DNA of 32,367 bases from an uncultured Prochlorococcus sp. (GTDB lineage: Bacteria; Cyanobacteriota; Cyanobacteriia; PCC-6307; Cyanobiaceae). Shown here in pieces: positions 17,623 through 24,971 of this stretch (position 1 is its first letter; every line of letters begins with the position of its first letter). Location of the stretch: contig CACNAI010000010.1 in the NCBI GenBank assembly GCA_902618335.1, forward strand, positions 1-32,367. The letters run 5' to 3'. The position numbers and the translations under genes were made by a program. The notes beneath the pieces are model-generated. The model did no database searches, had not been told where the DNA came from, and was given only the letters and a program-made list of their open reading frames with translations.

Positions 17623-18546
17623 ATGCAGCGTAGTTCAACTTGGATATTGAAAAGTTTGTGGGGAGCTTGTGAGAGATGGAGCAAATCTGATTGTATTGAT
17701 TTGAGTGCAGCATTTGCGTACTACACACTACAGTCATTTTTTCCTATTCTTTTAATTTCTCTTTCAATTGCATCATGGTTTTTAGGAAAACAAGAGGGTT
17801 TAGATCAAGAAATAATTTCTGTTGCAGCCCAAATTTTGCCTCCTTCAGTAGTTGAATTAGTCGAAACAACATTATTTAAATTAATAGATCAAGGTTTTGG
17901 AGCTGGTATTCTAGGGGCTATGTTTTTACTTTTTACAGCAGGAAATGCATACTTATCTCTCCAAAGAGGTTCAGATAGGCTCTGGGAAGATGAACTCCCT
18001 TCTAAAAAAGTAAATGCAGCTTGGAGAGAACAAGCTTCAAGATTTCTCAGAAATAGAGTTGAAGCCTTTTTAATAGTATTTTTTATAGGGTTCTTGATGG
18101 TAATAGATCAAATTAGCGCGAATCTTAGGATGATACCTAGTAACGTCTTAGAAAATCTCTCAAAATCTAATAATCTAATTTCAGAATTATTATTAAAATT
18201 ACCCCTTTTACAAGTTGGTCAATTTGCAATACCGCTAATTGGTTTTTCTTTAATGGCTCTTTTATTACAAGCACTTTTACCTAGTAGAAAAGTTCCTTTA
18301 AGACCACTTTTGCCAGGATCTATTCTTATTGGGATTGGCCTAACTACTTTGAACCTAGCGGTTAGTAAAAGTATTCTTTCCCTGGGCGCAAGATTTCAAG
18401 CATATGGCTTCATTGGAGGTTTTCTTGTACTTACTTTGTGGGTCTGGCTTTTAGGAGTGATTTTATATTTTGGGCAGTGCTGGAGTGTTGCAATTGCTAG
18501 AATGTCTCTAATAAATAAAAGAAGAACGAGACTTAATAATAAATAA
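17623..18546 (+). CDS. YihY/virulence factor BrkB family membrane protein
   Basis: The 307-residue protein has about six membrane helices and the YihY/BrkB layout: KSDCIDLSAAFAYYTLQSFF near the N-terminus (the 'A.yY.l.slfP' element), the long amphipathic stretch LSLQRGSDRLWEDE, and the C-terminal GFIGGFLVLTLWVWLLGVILYFG with a final W/A-rich helix. These proteins sit in the plasma membrane; despite old names (ribonuclease BN, BrkB), the function is not established. An 87-bp gap from the previous gene suggests its own promoter. The zinc-ribbon gene starts 8 bp after it. Confidence 0.88.
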   Translation: MQRSSTWILKSLWGACERWSKSDCIDLSAAFAYYTLQSFFPILLISLSIASWFLGKQEGLDQEIISVAAQILPPSVVELVETTLFKLIDQGFGAGILGAMFLLFTAGNAYLSLQRGSDRLWEDELPSKKVNAAWREQASRFLRNRVEAFLIVFFIGFLMVIDQISANLRMIPSNVLENLSKSNNLISELLLKLPLLQVGQFAIPLIGFSLMALLLQALLPSRKVPLRPLLPGSILIGIGLTTLNLAVSKSILSLGARFQAYGFIGGFLVLTLWVWLLGVILYFGQCWSVAIARMSLINKRRTRLNNK

Positions 18547-18554
18547 TAAATAAT

Positions 18555-18896
18555 ATGATTTATTTTATTAAAGCCAATAAAAATCTATTTAAGTATAGTC
18601 TAATTATTCTCATGGTAATACCTATTTTTGGAATAAATTTTTTAATAAGCTTTCTTGGAAATATCCTAATTCTTTTATTACTAATTCCTGTTTTATTGTT
18701 GTTAGTAGTATTTTTAGGTTTTAATTCTTTCAAGTCAAAAATAAATACATGCAGTAATTGTGGTTCAATATCATTGGGTTTGAGTGATACTTGTGTAAAT
18801 TGCGGTGCAAAACTTACAAAAATAAATGAAAAAAATCAAAATAATCAAAAACCAAGTGAAAAAACTATTGAAATTAAAGCTGAAGAAATAAAATAA
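18555..18896 (+). CDS. Small membrane protein with C-terminal zinc ribbon
   Basis: A 113-residue protein I do not recognise as a named family. Residues 12-57 form two hydrophobic helices, followed by a four-cysteine zinc-ribbon-like element (Cys66, Cys69, Cys80, Cys83; CSNCG ... CVNCGAKL) and a charged tail. A zinc-ribbon attached to a membrane hairpin suggests a metal-binding or scaffold role; this is inference. It follows yihY by 8 bp and ends 4 bp before the convergent hli stop. Confidence 0.7.
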   Translation: MIYFIKANKNLFKYSLIILMVIPIFGINFLISFLGNILILLLLIPVLLLLVVFLGFNSFKSKINTCSNCGSISLGLSDTCVNCGAKLTKINEKNQNNQKPSEKTIEIKAEEIK

Positions 18897-18900
18897 AAAA

Positions 18901-19047
18901 CTAACCTATTCCAATTTGTCTAAGAATACTTTGTCCAGTAATCAATTCAGTACCAAGACCAATTAAAATGCCCATCATTGCCATACGACCATTCCAAGTT
19001 TCGGCAAAATTTACAAAGCCGAATCTCGGTTGATTTTCATCATTCAT
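18901..19047 (-). CDS. High-light-inducible protein (Hli/SCP family)
   Basis: This 48-residue protein has the one-helix chlorophyll a/b-binding signature: FAETWNGRMAMMGILIGLGT, with the Glu16-x2-Asn19-x-Arg21 pigment-binding pattern, then ELITGQSIL as in Hli proteins. Hli proteins bind chlorophyll and carotenoid and protect photosystem II assembly under light stress; marine picocyanobacteria keep many copies. The short N-terminus (14 residues before the helix) is typical of Prochlorococcus forms. An A/T-rich upstream segment with TTAAAATATC gives a possible -10. Its stop lies 4 bp from the convergent zinc-ribbon gene. Confidence 0.93.
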   Translation of the reverse strand: MNDENQPRFGFVNFAETWNGRMAMMGILIGLGTELITGQSILRQIGIG

Positions 19048-19114
19048 AATTAAGTAGATTTCTTATAAGATATTTTAACGTTTTCAGGAAGAATTTATGA
19101 TAATAATAAGTTAA

Positions 19115-19498
19115 TTATTTAACATGTCTAACGCCATCAACAGGCCGATATTCATCTCCAGTTAATTCCTCATAAACAATAGCTGGTAATCCTGTATCAA
19201 ACATTGTTTGCAGTGCTTCCTTTAGCATAGGATTCCATCCTCCAGTGCTCACTTTGCCATGTCTTACTGTCCAATCCCATGTTCCTTGCAAATCTCTGGG
19301 TAATCTTCCTTCTCTATCTCTTCGAGCAACTAAATCTAAAGATTCTACTAACCCAACAATAATAGGATTTTTACCATAAGAAGGGGTTAAGCTTAATTCA
19401 AGTCTAACAGGATCTTCTTTAACCATTTTTAAACGAAACCTTGGAGGTAGCTTGAGAGATCTTATTACCGCTGAGACAATTTTTGTTCTTAATTCCAA
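19115..19498 (-). CDS. Conserved cyanobacterial hypothetical protein (127 aa)
   Basis: I do not recognise a named domain. The protein is basic at its N-terminus (LKLPPRFRLKMVKEDPVRLE) and has a mixed alpha/beta look, with GKNPIIVGLVESLDLV, TWDWTVRHGKVSTGG, and a conserved-looking C-terminus EELTGDEYRPVDGV. Soluble, no signal peptide. The only upstream start in frame is TTG at 19498, with AGGT 6 bp before it and a stop just beyond; an internal ATG would remove about 24 residues. It follows DUF2973 by 19 bp, so the two are likely co-transcribed. Confidence 0.75.
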   Translation of the reverse strand: MELRTKIVSAVIRSLKLPPRFRLKMVKEDPVRLELSLTPSYGKNPIIVGLVESLDLVARRDREGRLPRDLQGTWDWTVRHGKVSTGGWNPMLKEALQTMFDTGLPAIVYEELTGDEYRPVDGVRHVK

Positions 19499-19517
19499 TT
19501 TTTTACCTTAGGTTTAG

Positions 19518-19781
19518 TTAGTCAGTTGTTGAACCCTTTTCTTCAAGAGTAGAATCATTATCGTTTGAAAATCTTACTGTTAATAATTCTTCTTCTGTTA
19601 TGTTTCCTGATTTGTCTAAAAGTTCTGGATGTATGGTGTACTTATTTTGTTTAAAGTTGGGATTGATAGAACGTCTTTTTGGTGTTTCAGAAATTCCCCA
19701 ACCATTTGACATAACTTTAAAAGCTTTCCACACTAGATAAGTTAAAGCCGCAGAATATATTATCGGAAATAGAATGGTCAT
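19518..19781 (-). CDS. DUF2973-type small membrane-anchored protein
   Basis: An 87-residue protein with an N-terminal hydrophobic helix (ILFPIIYSAALTYLVWKAF) and a soluble tail containing YTIHPELLDKSGNITEEELL, the 'vHPELLD..G' block I associate with cyanobacterial DUF2973 proteins. Function is unknown. It begins the two-gene minus-strand unit with the 127-residue gene and is divergent from htrA across a 172-bp A/T-rich region. The single-helix topology is seen; the family name is from memory. Confidence 0.68.
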   Translation of the reverse strand: MTILFPIIYSAALTYLVWKAFKVMSNGWGISETPKRRSINPNFKQNKYTIHPELLDKSGNITEEELLTVRFSNDNDSTLEEKGSTTD

Positions 19782-19817
19782 TAAACTTATAAATTAATTG
19801 TATATATGGTAATCATC

Positions 19818-19845
19818 ATAGCTAGAAAAAAAGAAAATTAGCTAT
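19818..19845. repeat. 7-bp inverted repeat (ATAGCTA/TAGCTAT) in the DUF2973-htrA gap
   Basis: ATAGCTA at 19818-19824 pairs perfectly with TAGCTAT at 19839-19845 across a 14-base A-rich loop. It lies between divergent genes, so it could be an operator or a leader hairpin. There is a short TTTT after the right arm, but no gene ends here on the plus strand to need a terminator. The rest of the 172-bp gap holds no supportable gene. Confidence 0.35.
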
Positions 19846-19953
19846 TTTAGATTAATAATTTATTCTCCTTACTAAATAATTTTTTTTGTAGTTATATTAA
19901 AAATAAAAAGTATTAGCTACTAAATCTAATCAAATAAAATAAGAAAATTAAAA

Positions 19954-21078
19954 TTGAAAAATCTTAATCACAAACAAATATTCCTCTCCTCTGTAATAAC
20001 CATGGGTATTATATGCCCCACAAATGTAATATCCCAACCATCAACTCAACCAAAAATTAATGAATTTAACTTATACTCGAAAAAATCTTTCATAACTGAA
20101 GCTATAGAGAAGACCGGTTCTTCTGTGGTGACAATTGATACTCAAAGATATATTAAACAAAGAAAAATTCCAAGGAATTCTCAAATATTTCTAGACCCAT
20201 ATTTAGAGAGATTTTTTGGTTTAGATTTGTCAGGAGACTATTATCAGCAAAAGATAGAGCAAAGCCAAGGAAGTGGATTTATATTTGCAGATGGACTTGT
20301 TATGACTAATGCTCATGTTGTAAACGGATCGGATAAAGTAATTGTTGGTTTGACTAATGGCAAAAAATTCAAAGCAAAACTAATAGGGCAAGACTTTTTT
20401 ACTGATTTAGCTGTGCTTAAAATTGAAGGCAAAGGACCTTGGCCAAAAGCAAAATTGGGCGATTCAAATGGAATTAAAGTTGGTGATTGGGCAATCGCAG
20501 TTGGCAACCCATTCGGACTAGAAAACACAGTTACCCTAGGTATTATTAGTAATTTAAATAGAAACGTTACTCAATTAGGAATATACGATAAAAAACTTGA
20601 ACTGATACAAACAGATGCTGCTATTAATCCTGGGAATTCTGGAGGTCCACTATTGAATAGCAGTGGAGAAGTAATTGGTATTAATACCTTGATCAGATCA
20701 GGTCCAGGTGCAGGTTTAAGTTTTGCAATTCCAATTAATAAAGCCAAAGAAATTGCCTATCAACTCATAAATAATGGAAAAGTAATACATCCTATGATTG
20801 GTATTAGCTTAATAGATGAAACTAATTCTGAAACAAATAATAATTCCGTAAAAGTTGGTAATGTATTACCGAATAGCCCAGCAGAAAAGAGTGGAATTAT
20901 GATGAACGACGTAATAATAAAAGTTGGAAATTTAGATATCAAAACAGCTTCAGACGTTATAAGTCAAATAACTAAAAATGGTATTAATAAAAAAATAAAT
21001 ATACTATTGAAACGTAAAAATAAATTTATTAAATTAAAAGTAATACCAACTGATATTTCAAATCTAGAAAACAACTAA
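19954..21078 (+). CDS. HtrA/Deg-family serine protease
   Basis: The 374-residue protein is an exported trypsin-like protease with one PDZ domain. An N-terminal hydrophobic segment (IFLSSVITMGIICPTNVISQ) acts as signal or anchor. The catalytic triad is His121 (NAHVV), Asp151 (FFTDLAVLKI) and Ser229 (NPGNSGGPL); the PDZ domain covers about 280-370 (VLPNSPAEKSGIMMNDVIIKV). It would degrade damaged proteins in the periplasm or lumen. TTG at 19954 is chosen because it is the only start that keeps the signal sequence before the upstream stop. Which of HhoA, HhoB or HtrA it corresponds to is unclear. Confidence 0.93.
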   Translation: MKNLNHKQIFLSSVITMGIICPTNVISQPSTQPKINEFNLYSKKSFITEAIEKTGSSVVTIDTQRYIKQRKIPRNSQIFLDPYLERFFGLDLSGDYYQQKIEQSQGSGFIFADGLVMTNAHVVNGSDKVIVGLTNGKKFKAKLIGQDFFTDLAVLKIEGKGPWPKAKLGDSNGIKVGDWAIAVGNPFGLENTVTLGIISNLNRNVTQLGIYDKKLELIQTDAAINPGNSGGPLLNSSGEVIGINTLIRSGPGAGLSFAIPINKAKEIAYQLINNGKVIHPMIGISLIDETNSETNNNSVKVGNVLPNSPAEKSGIMMNDVIIKVGNLDIKTASDVISQITKNGINKKINILLKRKNKFIKLKVIPTDISNLENN

Positions 21079-21083
21079 AAGTT

Positions 21084-21227
21084 TCAACTTTCACTCTCTC
21101 TAAGTATTTCCACACACCTTGAAATACAATTACCATCTTTTAAATCACAGGTTGAAATGCATTCAAAATAACTTTCAACAGGATCAGAAATTTGAAACTT
21201 TTTTTCTTGTAAATCTAAATTTTTCAT
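21084..21227 (-). CDS. Twin CX3C small protein (47 aa)
   Basis: A 47-residue acidic protein with four cysteines in two CX3C motifs: Cys23-x3-Cys27 and Cys34-x3-Cys38 (CISTCDLKDGNCISRC), following DPVESYF. I believe similar 'DPVESYF.C...C....G.C...C' proteins occur across marine picocyanobacteria, from memory. The twin CX3C pattern suggests a disulfide-linked helical hairpin or metal binding; this is inference. The gene lies between htrA (5-bp convergent gap) and ABC-F, and its ATG sits in a sensible frame with no internal stop. Function unknown. Confidence 0.68.
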   Translation of the reverse strand: MKNLDLQEKKFQISDPVESYFECISTCDLKDGNCISRCVEILRESES

Positions 21228-21387
21228 AGAATTATTAAAACTTATTGTGTATTTTTAAGATTAAACAAGAACTGTAAACTATGTAAAGAAAAATAGGTGA
21301 TCTTGCCTATCTAAATGTAAATCTTGTTGTAACTAATCATACTTTTTGAAAAAATAATTTTTTTTGATTACTAGTTTTTCGCGATCT

Positions 21388-22998
21388 TTATTTTTTTTCT
21401 AAGAAATATTCATAATTACCATCATATGAATTTAACTTTGAATCTTTAATTTCAATAATTCTATTTGCAACCTTTGAAATAAAATATCGATCATGAGAAA
21501 TTATTAATAATGAACCTTTATAATTCTTTAGTGCTAATTCTAAATTTTCTTTAGATTGAAGATCTAAATGATTAGTTGGCTCATCTAATAACAAAAAGTT
21601 ACTCGGATTCATTATCATAAGAGCCAATGCCAGTCTTGCTTTTTCCCCTCCACTTAGTTGATTAATATATTTAAAAACAGTTTCATTTTGAAAACCAAAA
21701 CCTCCTAAAAATGTTCTTACTTTTTTTTGTGACCATTCTAGAGATTTATGAGATATTAAATCAATAACTCTCTCCTCTAGAGGAAGTGCTTCAGCCTGAT
21801 TTTGTTCATAATAGCTTGTAATTATATTATGTTTACCAAGATTAATGTCTCCAATTTCAGGTAATATTTTTTTCATAATAATTTTAAGCAATGTGGATTT
21901 ACCACAGCCATTGGGTCCTAATATTGCTATTTTTTCCCCAGAAGAAATCTTTAAATTCACGTCTAAAAAAAGAATTTTATCCTCATAACTATGCGATAAA
22001 TTTTTGATGTTTAGAACTAATTTTCCTGAGCGAGGACAATCTGGAAAATTAAATGCAGGACTTTTTGATTTTGCTTTAGGTGCCTCAATTTTAGAAATCT
22101 TTTTTAATTGTTTTTCTCTACTTTTAGCTTGAGAACTTCTATTTGCACTAGCTCTAAATCTATCTACATACTTCTTCTGGATCTCAATTTCTTTTTGTTG
22201 TAATTGATATGCTTTTTTTTGTGATTCTTCATCTAAAGATTTCTGCTCCACGAAAAAAGAATAGTTGCCGTTATAGATTTCAGATGTTCCTCTATCTACA
22301 AAAATTATTTTTTTACAAATTTTGTCTAAGAAATATCTGTCGTGACTGATTATAATAACAGCAATCTTCAGGGAAGATAAATATTCTTCTAGCCAGAAAA
22401 TAGTATCTAAATCTAAATGATTGGTTGGTTCATCAAGGAGAAGTAAATCAGGTTTTTGTAAGATTATTTTTCCAAGTGCCACTTTCATCTGCCAACCACC
22501 TGAAAAATTAGCAACTAATTTATCAGCATCTTCTTTAGAAAAACCTAATTTTGGTAATATTTTTTCTACATCAGATTGCATTCTATAACCACCTAAAGCT
22601 TCAAATTTTGTTTGATATTTTGCGAGTTCATTTACTAATTTTTCAAGTTCATCGGAATTTTTTTTAATATCCAATGATTTCATTTTATTCTCAATTTCAA
22701 AAAGTTTATTGGAAACAATTTGTATATCTTTAAAAGAACTCTCTAATTCCTGTCTCACTGAAAAATTCAAATTACAATCAAACTCCTGTTTTAAATGTGC
22801 AATTTTAGGATTTCCCTCCTTGATGATCATTCCACTTGTTTGCTCTTCCTCTCCAATTAAAATCTTAAATTGCGTTGATTTACCTGCACCATTAGAACCA
22901 ACTAAACCGATTTTTTCTCCTTTCTTAATCTCCCAATTAATATTTTTTAAGACAACATCTGTAGAATAAATTTTGCTTACATCTTCAAATCTAATCAC
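21388..22998 (-). CDS. ABC-F family ATPase
   Basis: The 536-residue protein has two ABC nucleotide-binding domains and no membrane helices, as in ABC-F translation factors (EttA/Uup/YdiF group). Walker A motifs are GSNGAGKST (34-42) and GPNGCGKST; signatures are FSGGWQMKVAL and LSGGEKARLAL; both Walker B segments read LLLDEPTNHLDL. The linker between them is rich in Lys/Gln (residues about 240-310), the ribosome-contacting P-site tether region. Known members rescue stalled ribosomes or gate elongation. The exact subfamily cannot be fixed by eye; it is not an importer because no permease is present. Confidence 0.93.
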   Translation of the reverse strand: MIRFEDVSKIYSTDVVLKNINWEIKKGEKIGLVGSNGAGKSTQFKILIGEEEQTSGMIIKEGNPKIAHLKQEFDCNLNFSVRQELESSFKDIQIVSNKLFEIENKMKSLDIKKNSDELEKLVNELAKYQTKFEALGGYRMQSDVEKILPKLGFSKEDADKLVANFSGGWQMKVALGKIILQKPDLLLLDEPTNHLDLDTIFWLEEYLSSLKIAVIIISHDRYFLDKICKKIIFVDRGTSEIYNGNYSFFVEQKSLDEESQKKAYQLQQKEIEIQKKYVDRFRASANRSSQAKSREKQLKKISKIEAPKAKSKSPAFNFPDCPRSGKLVLNIKNLSHSYEDKILFLDVNLKISSGEKIAILGPNGCGKSTLLKIIMKKILPEIGDINLGKHNIITSYYEQNQAEALPLEERVIDLISHKSLEWSQKKVRTFLGGFGFQNETVFKYINQLSGGEKARLALALMIMNPSNFLLLDEPTNHLDLQSKENLELALKNYKGSLLIISHDRYFISKVANRIIEIKDSKLNSYDGNYEYFLEKK

Positions 22999-23068
22999 TG
23001 TTTTAAAATAGAATTTACAAAATCTGTGGCTTATTTACTAAAAATATTTTGTGGAATAAAATTAAATT

Positions 23069-23242
23069 ATGAAAAGAATTGAACAAATTGTGGTGATTTT
23101 CATAGCTGCAGCTCTTGCAATTCCAAGTTATTGGTTTTTTTGGACTTTAGCTGGTGGAGGTGGCTATAACAAAAGAATAAAACCTACTAATAATCTAAAT
23201 AATTATTCGAAACCTTTTCCTAAAGACCTCCTCGAGCCTTAA
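23069..23242 (+). CDS. One-helix small membrane protein (57 aa)
   Basis: An open frame of 57 residues starts at ATG 23069: an N-terminal Lys-Arg then one hydrophobic helix (IVVIFIAAALAIPSYWFFWT), a glycine run (AGGGGYNKR) and a polar tail ending in PFPKDLLEP. The glycine-rich turn after the helix looks conserved rather than random, so I consider it real. It is divergent from the ABC-F gene over 70 bp and overlaps the convergent Nif11-like gene by 23 bp, the largest overlap in the window. Function unknown. Confidence 0.6.
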   Translation: MKRIEQIVVIFIAAALAIPSYWFFWTLAGGGGYNKRIKPTNNLNNYSKPFPKDLLEP

Positions 23243-23450
23243 TTAACCACATTTTAGTAGCCTCATCATCAATAGTACTCAAATATTCAATAACCTCTTC
23301 TTTAGTCACAGAAATATTTAACTCGTTGCCGATTTCGCATATTTTATCTAAGGCTTTTTTAGGATTTGTTAAGGCTGTCATAAACAAACTTTGTTTCTTT
23401 TTGGAGTCGTTGGCTATTAACTCATAAAGCTTTTCAGCATTACTAGACAT
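23220..23450 (-). CDS. Nif11-like small protein ending just after Gly-Gly
   Basis: The 76-residue protein resembles the Nif11 domain used as a leader in some peptide natural-product precursors: helical KLYELIANDSKKKQSLFMTA, then NPKKALDKICEIGNELNISV and TKEEVIEYLSTIDDEATK. It ends KARGGL, a double-glycine at residues 74-75 with only Leu following, so there is no core peptide. It may be a stand-alone Nif11-like protein rather than a precursor. It probably shares a transcript with the upstream 112-residue gene, 33 bp away. The family match is by pattern and is moderate. Confidence 0.62.
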   Translation of the reverse strand: MSSNAEKLYELIANDSKKKQSLFMTALTNPKKALDKICEIGNELNISVTKEEVIEYLSTIDDEATKMWLIKARGGL

Positions 23451-23483
23451 GTTTTTAAAATTTATTACTAATAGATTATTACT

Positions 23484-23822
23484 TCAAGCTACATTTTGTT
23501 CATTATATTTATTAATAGATAAATCATTATCGGCATCTTGTATTTCTTTTGCTGAAGCATCTGCCATACTTCTTGCATCTAAACATAAAACTTTTCTTAG
23601 TTTCGCAAAGTTAGCTGCGTGAGATTTTCTACCATCTTTTTGAGCAAAGTACTCAGACTGCTGAAGAATATGGTGAAGATGAGTTAACAAATATGGACTA
23701 ATCACAGCTGATACCAAAACATCACTATTTTCATTATCGTGAGCATCAGAATTAACTAATCTTTTTTTCTTTTTATCAATTATCGACCTTTTAGGAGAAT
23801 CAAGTTTTCTTGAATTTTTCAT
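23484..23822 (-). CDS. Conserved hypothetical protein (112 aa)
   Basis: I do not recognise this 112-residue soluble protein. It has a strongly basic N-terminus (SPKRSIIDKKKKRLV), then a helical, His-rich middle (ISPYLLTHLHHILQQSEYF) and an Ala-rich helix (KVLCLDARSMADASAKEI). No signal peptide or membrane segment. It is divergent from the ribbon-helix-helix gene, and its likely -10 (TATATT on the minus strand at about 23871-23876) overlaps the inverted repeat described below. The Nif11-like gene follows on the same strand. Confidence 0.72.
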   Translation of the reverse strand: MKNSRKLDSPKRSIIDKKKKRLVNSDAHDNENSDVLVSAVISPYLLTHLHHILQQSEYFAQKDGRKSHAANFAKLRKVLCLDARSMADASAKEIQDADNDLSINKYNEQNVA

Positions 23823-23872
23823 GGGGCAATAAAAAAATTAATAAATACGGACATAAATTTCCTTACTAATAA

Positions 23873-23909
23873 TATACACAAAGATAGTATCCTTGACTAA
23901 CTGTGTATA
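23873..23909. promoter_or_regulatory. Inverted repeat over divergent promoters (possible RHH operator)
   Basis: TATACACA at 23873-23880 and TGTGTATA at 23902-23909 are perfect 8-bp inverted arms, centres 29 bp apart. The right arm overlaps a plus-strand -10-like TATACT (23906-23911) for the ribbon-helix-helix gene that starts at 23940; the left arm overlaps a minus-strand TATATT for the gene that starts at 23822. RHH repressors often bind such repeats in their own promoters, so autoregulation is a reasonable inference. The arms and the hexamers are seen; binding is not shown. Confidence 0.5.
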
Positions 23910-23939
23910 CTTATAAGTAACAGTTATCAACTTTTACTC

Positions 23940-24242
23940 ATGGCTACCCGTCAAAACTCAACTAATGGGAAGCCTAAATCACCTAGAATTCAAGTAGTTC
24001 TTCCAGAGTTAATATGCGAGCAACTATCTACTCTAGCTAATAAAGAATCTAGGACAGTTAGTAATATGGCAAAAGTGTTAATACAAGAGGGAATAAAGCA
24101 ATACTTCGAAAATGAAGACAAATCACTCGTCTCAGATAATAATTTAAATACAGATAAATTTAGAAACGAACTTGAAAAACAAAGTGTCAGAAAACTAAAA
24201 AGAGCTCGTCAAAGAATTAGATACTATAAAAAATCTGATTAG
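23940..24242 (+). CDS. Ribbon-helix-helix (CopG-like) DNA-binding protein
   Basis: A 100-residue protein with a ribbon-helix-helix domain at about residues 15-57: strand RIQVVLPEL, helix CEQLSTLANKES, turn RTVSNMAK and helix VLIQEGIKQYF, matching the CopG/MetJ/Arc pattern. RHH proteins bind DNA as dimers through the strand. A basic C-terminal tail (KLKRARQRIRYYKK) may add nonspecific DNA contact. It ends 6 bp from convergent ktrA. The divergent promoter with an inverted repeat 31 bp upstream suggests it controls itself and the 23822 gene; there is no adjacent toxin. Confidence 0.82.
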   Translation: MATRQNSTNGKPKSPRIQVVLPELICEQLSTLANKESRTVSNMAKVLIQEGIKQYFENEDKSLVSDNNLNTDKFRNELEKQSVRKLKRARQRIRYYKKSD

Positions 24243-24248
24243 AAATAA

Positions 24249-24953
24249 TTATTTTTGGGGCAATTTCTGTAAATCTGCTGTTTTCCCCATTACTACCAAA
24301 ATATTTCCTCTTTCCAAAATATATTTTGCAGGAGGATTAACTGTTAACTCTTCTGCAGGCCCTGCTGCAAGAACGTTTACTAAATAATTTTTTCTCAGAT
24401 TTAAATCTCTCAAAGATCTTCCGATAAATTCCTCAGGAATAGTTATTTCATCTATACCAGTTTGATTATCTAGTTCCAATCTCTCAATTAGATTTGGTCT
24501 AACAAGTTCTAAACCTAACCTTTCTCCTTGCATTCTAGAAGGAAAAACAACTTTGTCTGCACCTACTCTTTTCAGCATTTTTTCATGCAAGTCACTTGTG
24601 GCTCTAGCTATAACTCTCTTCACTTTGCTACCTTCACTATCCTTAGCAATGAGTGTTGTAGTAATACTTGCTTCTATTGGCTCACTTATACCAACTACAA
24701 CAGTATTCATTTCAAGTATTCCAGATTCCTTCATAGATTCTTCATCAGTACAATCTACAACCCTAGCTTCTATTGAAGGTTCCAGTTGTCTCAAATCATC
24801 AATAGCTTTTTCTGAATAATCTGCAGCCAAAACATCCACACCATTACTGATAAGTTCTCTACAAACAGCGGTTCCAAATCTTCCAACACCAACAACTGCG
24901 AAAGTAAGGGCTTCTTTTTCACTTTTTTGAGACCACTGCCACCAATCAGCCAT
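24249..24953 (-). CDS. ktrA: Ktr/Trk potassium uptake regulatory subunit (RCK protein)
   Basis: The 234-residue cytoplasmic protein regulates a K+ channel subunit by binding nucleotides. It has an RCK_N Rossmann domain (FAVVGVGRFG, GxGxxG at 22-27; VLAADYSEKAID with an acidic ribose-binding residue; VVDCTDEESM) and an RCK_C domain at about 150-232 (GIDEITIPEEFIGRSLRDLNL ends in ILVVMGK). In KtrAB the ring of RCK subunits gates KtrB in response to ATP/ADP or NAD. It follows ktrB by 18 bp on the same strand, so they form one unit. TrkA-like doubling is absent: it has one RCK pair. Confidence 0.92.
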   Translation of the reverse strand: MADWWQWSQKSEKEALTFAVVGVGRFGTAVCRELISNGVDVLAADYSEKAIDDLRQLEPSIEARVVDCTDEESMKESGILEMNTVVVGISEPIEASITTTLIAKDSEGSKVKRVIARATSDLHEKMLKRVGADKVVFPSRMQGERLGLELVRPNLIERLELDNQTGIDEITIPEEFIGRSLRDLNLRKNYLVNVLAAGPAEELTVNPPAKYILERGNILVVMGKTADLQKLPQK

Positions 24954-24971
24954 AATAAAAGTCAGTAAATA

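Noticed and set aside
21079-21095. AAAGTT-TC-AACTTT as an htrA terminator
   Set aside because: The loop would be only two bases, there is no following T-run, and it lies in the neighbouring gene's stop region.
23017-23052. ACAAAAT ... ATTTTGT inverted repeat between ABC-F and the one-helix gene
   Set aside because: Seven A/T-rich bases with a 22-bp spacer; expected by chance in this composition.
23940-24242. Toxin-antitoxin pair based on the ribbon-helix-helix protein
   Set aside because: No adjacent small toxin-like gene; the neighbours are ktrA (convergent) and a divergent unknown.
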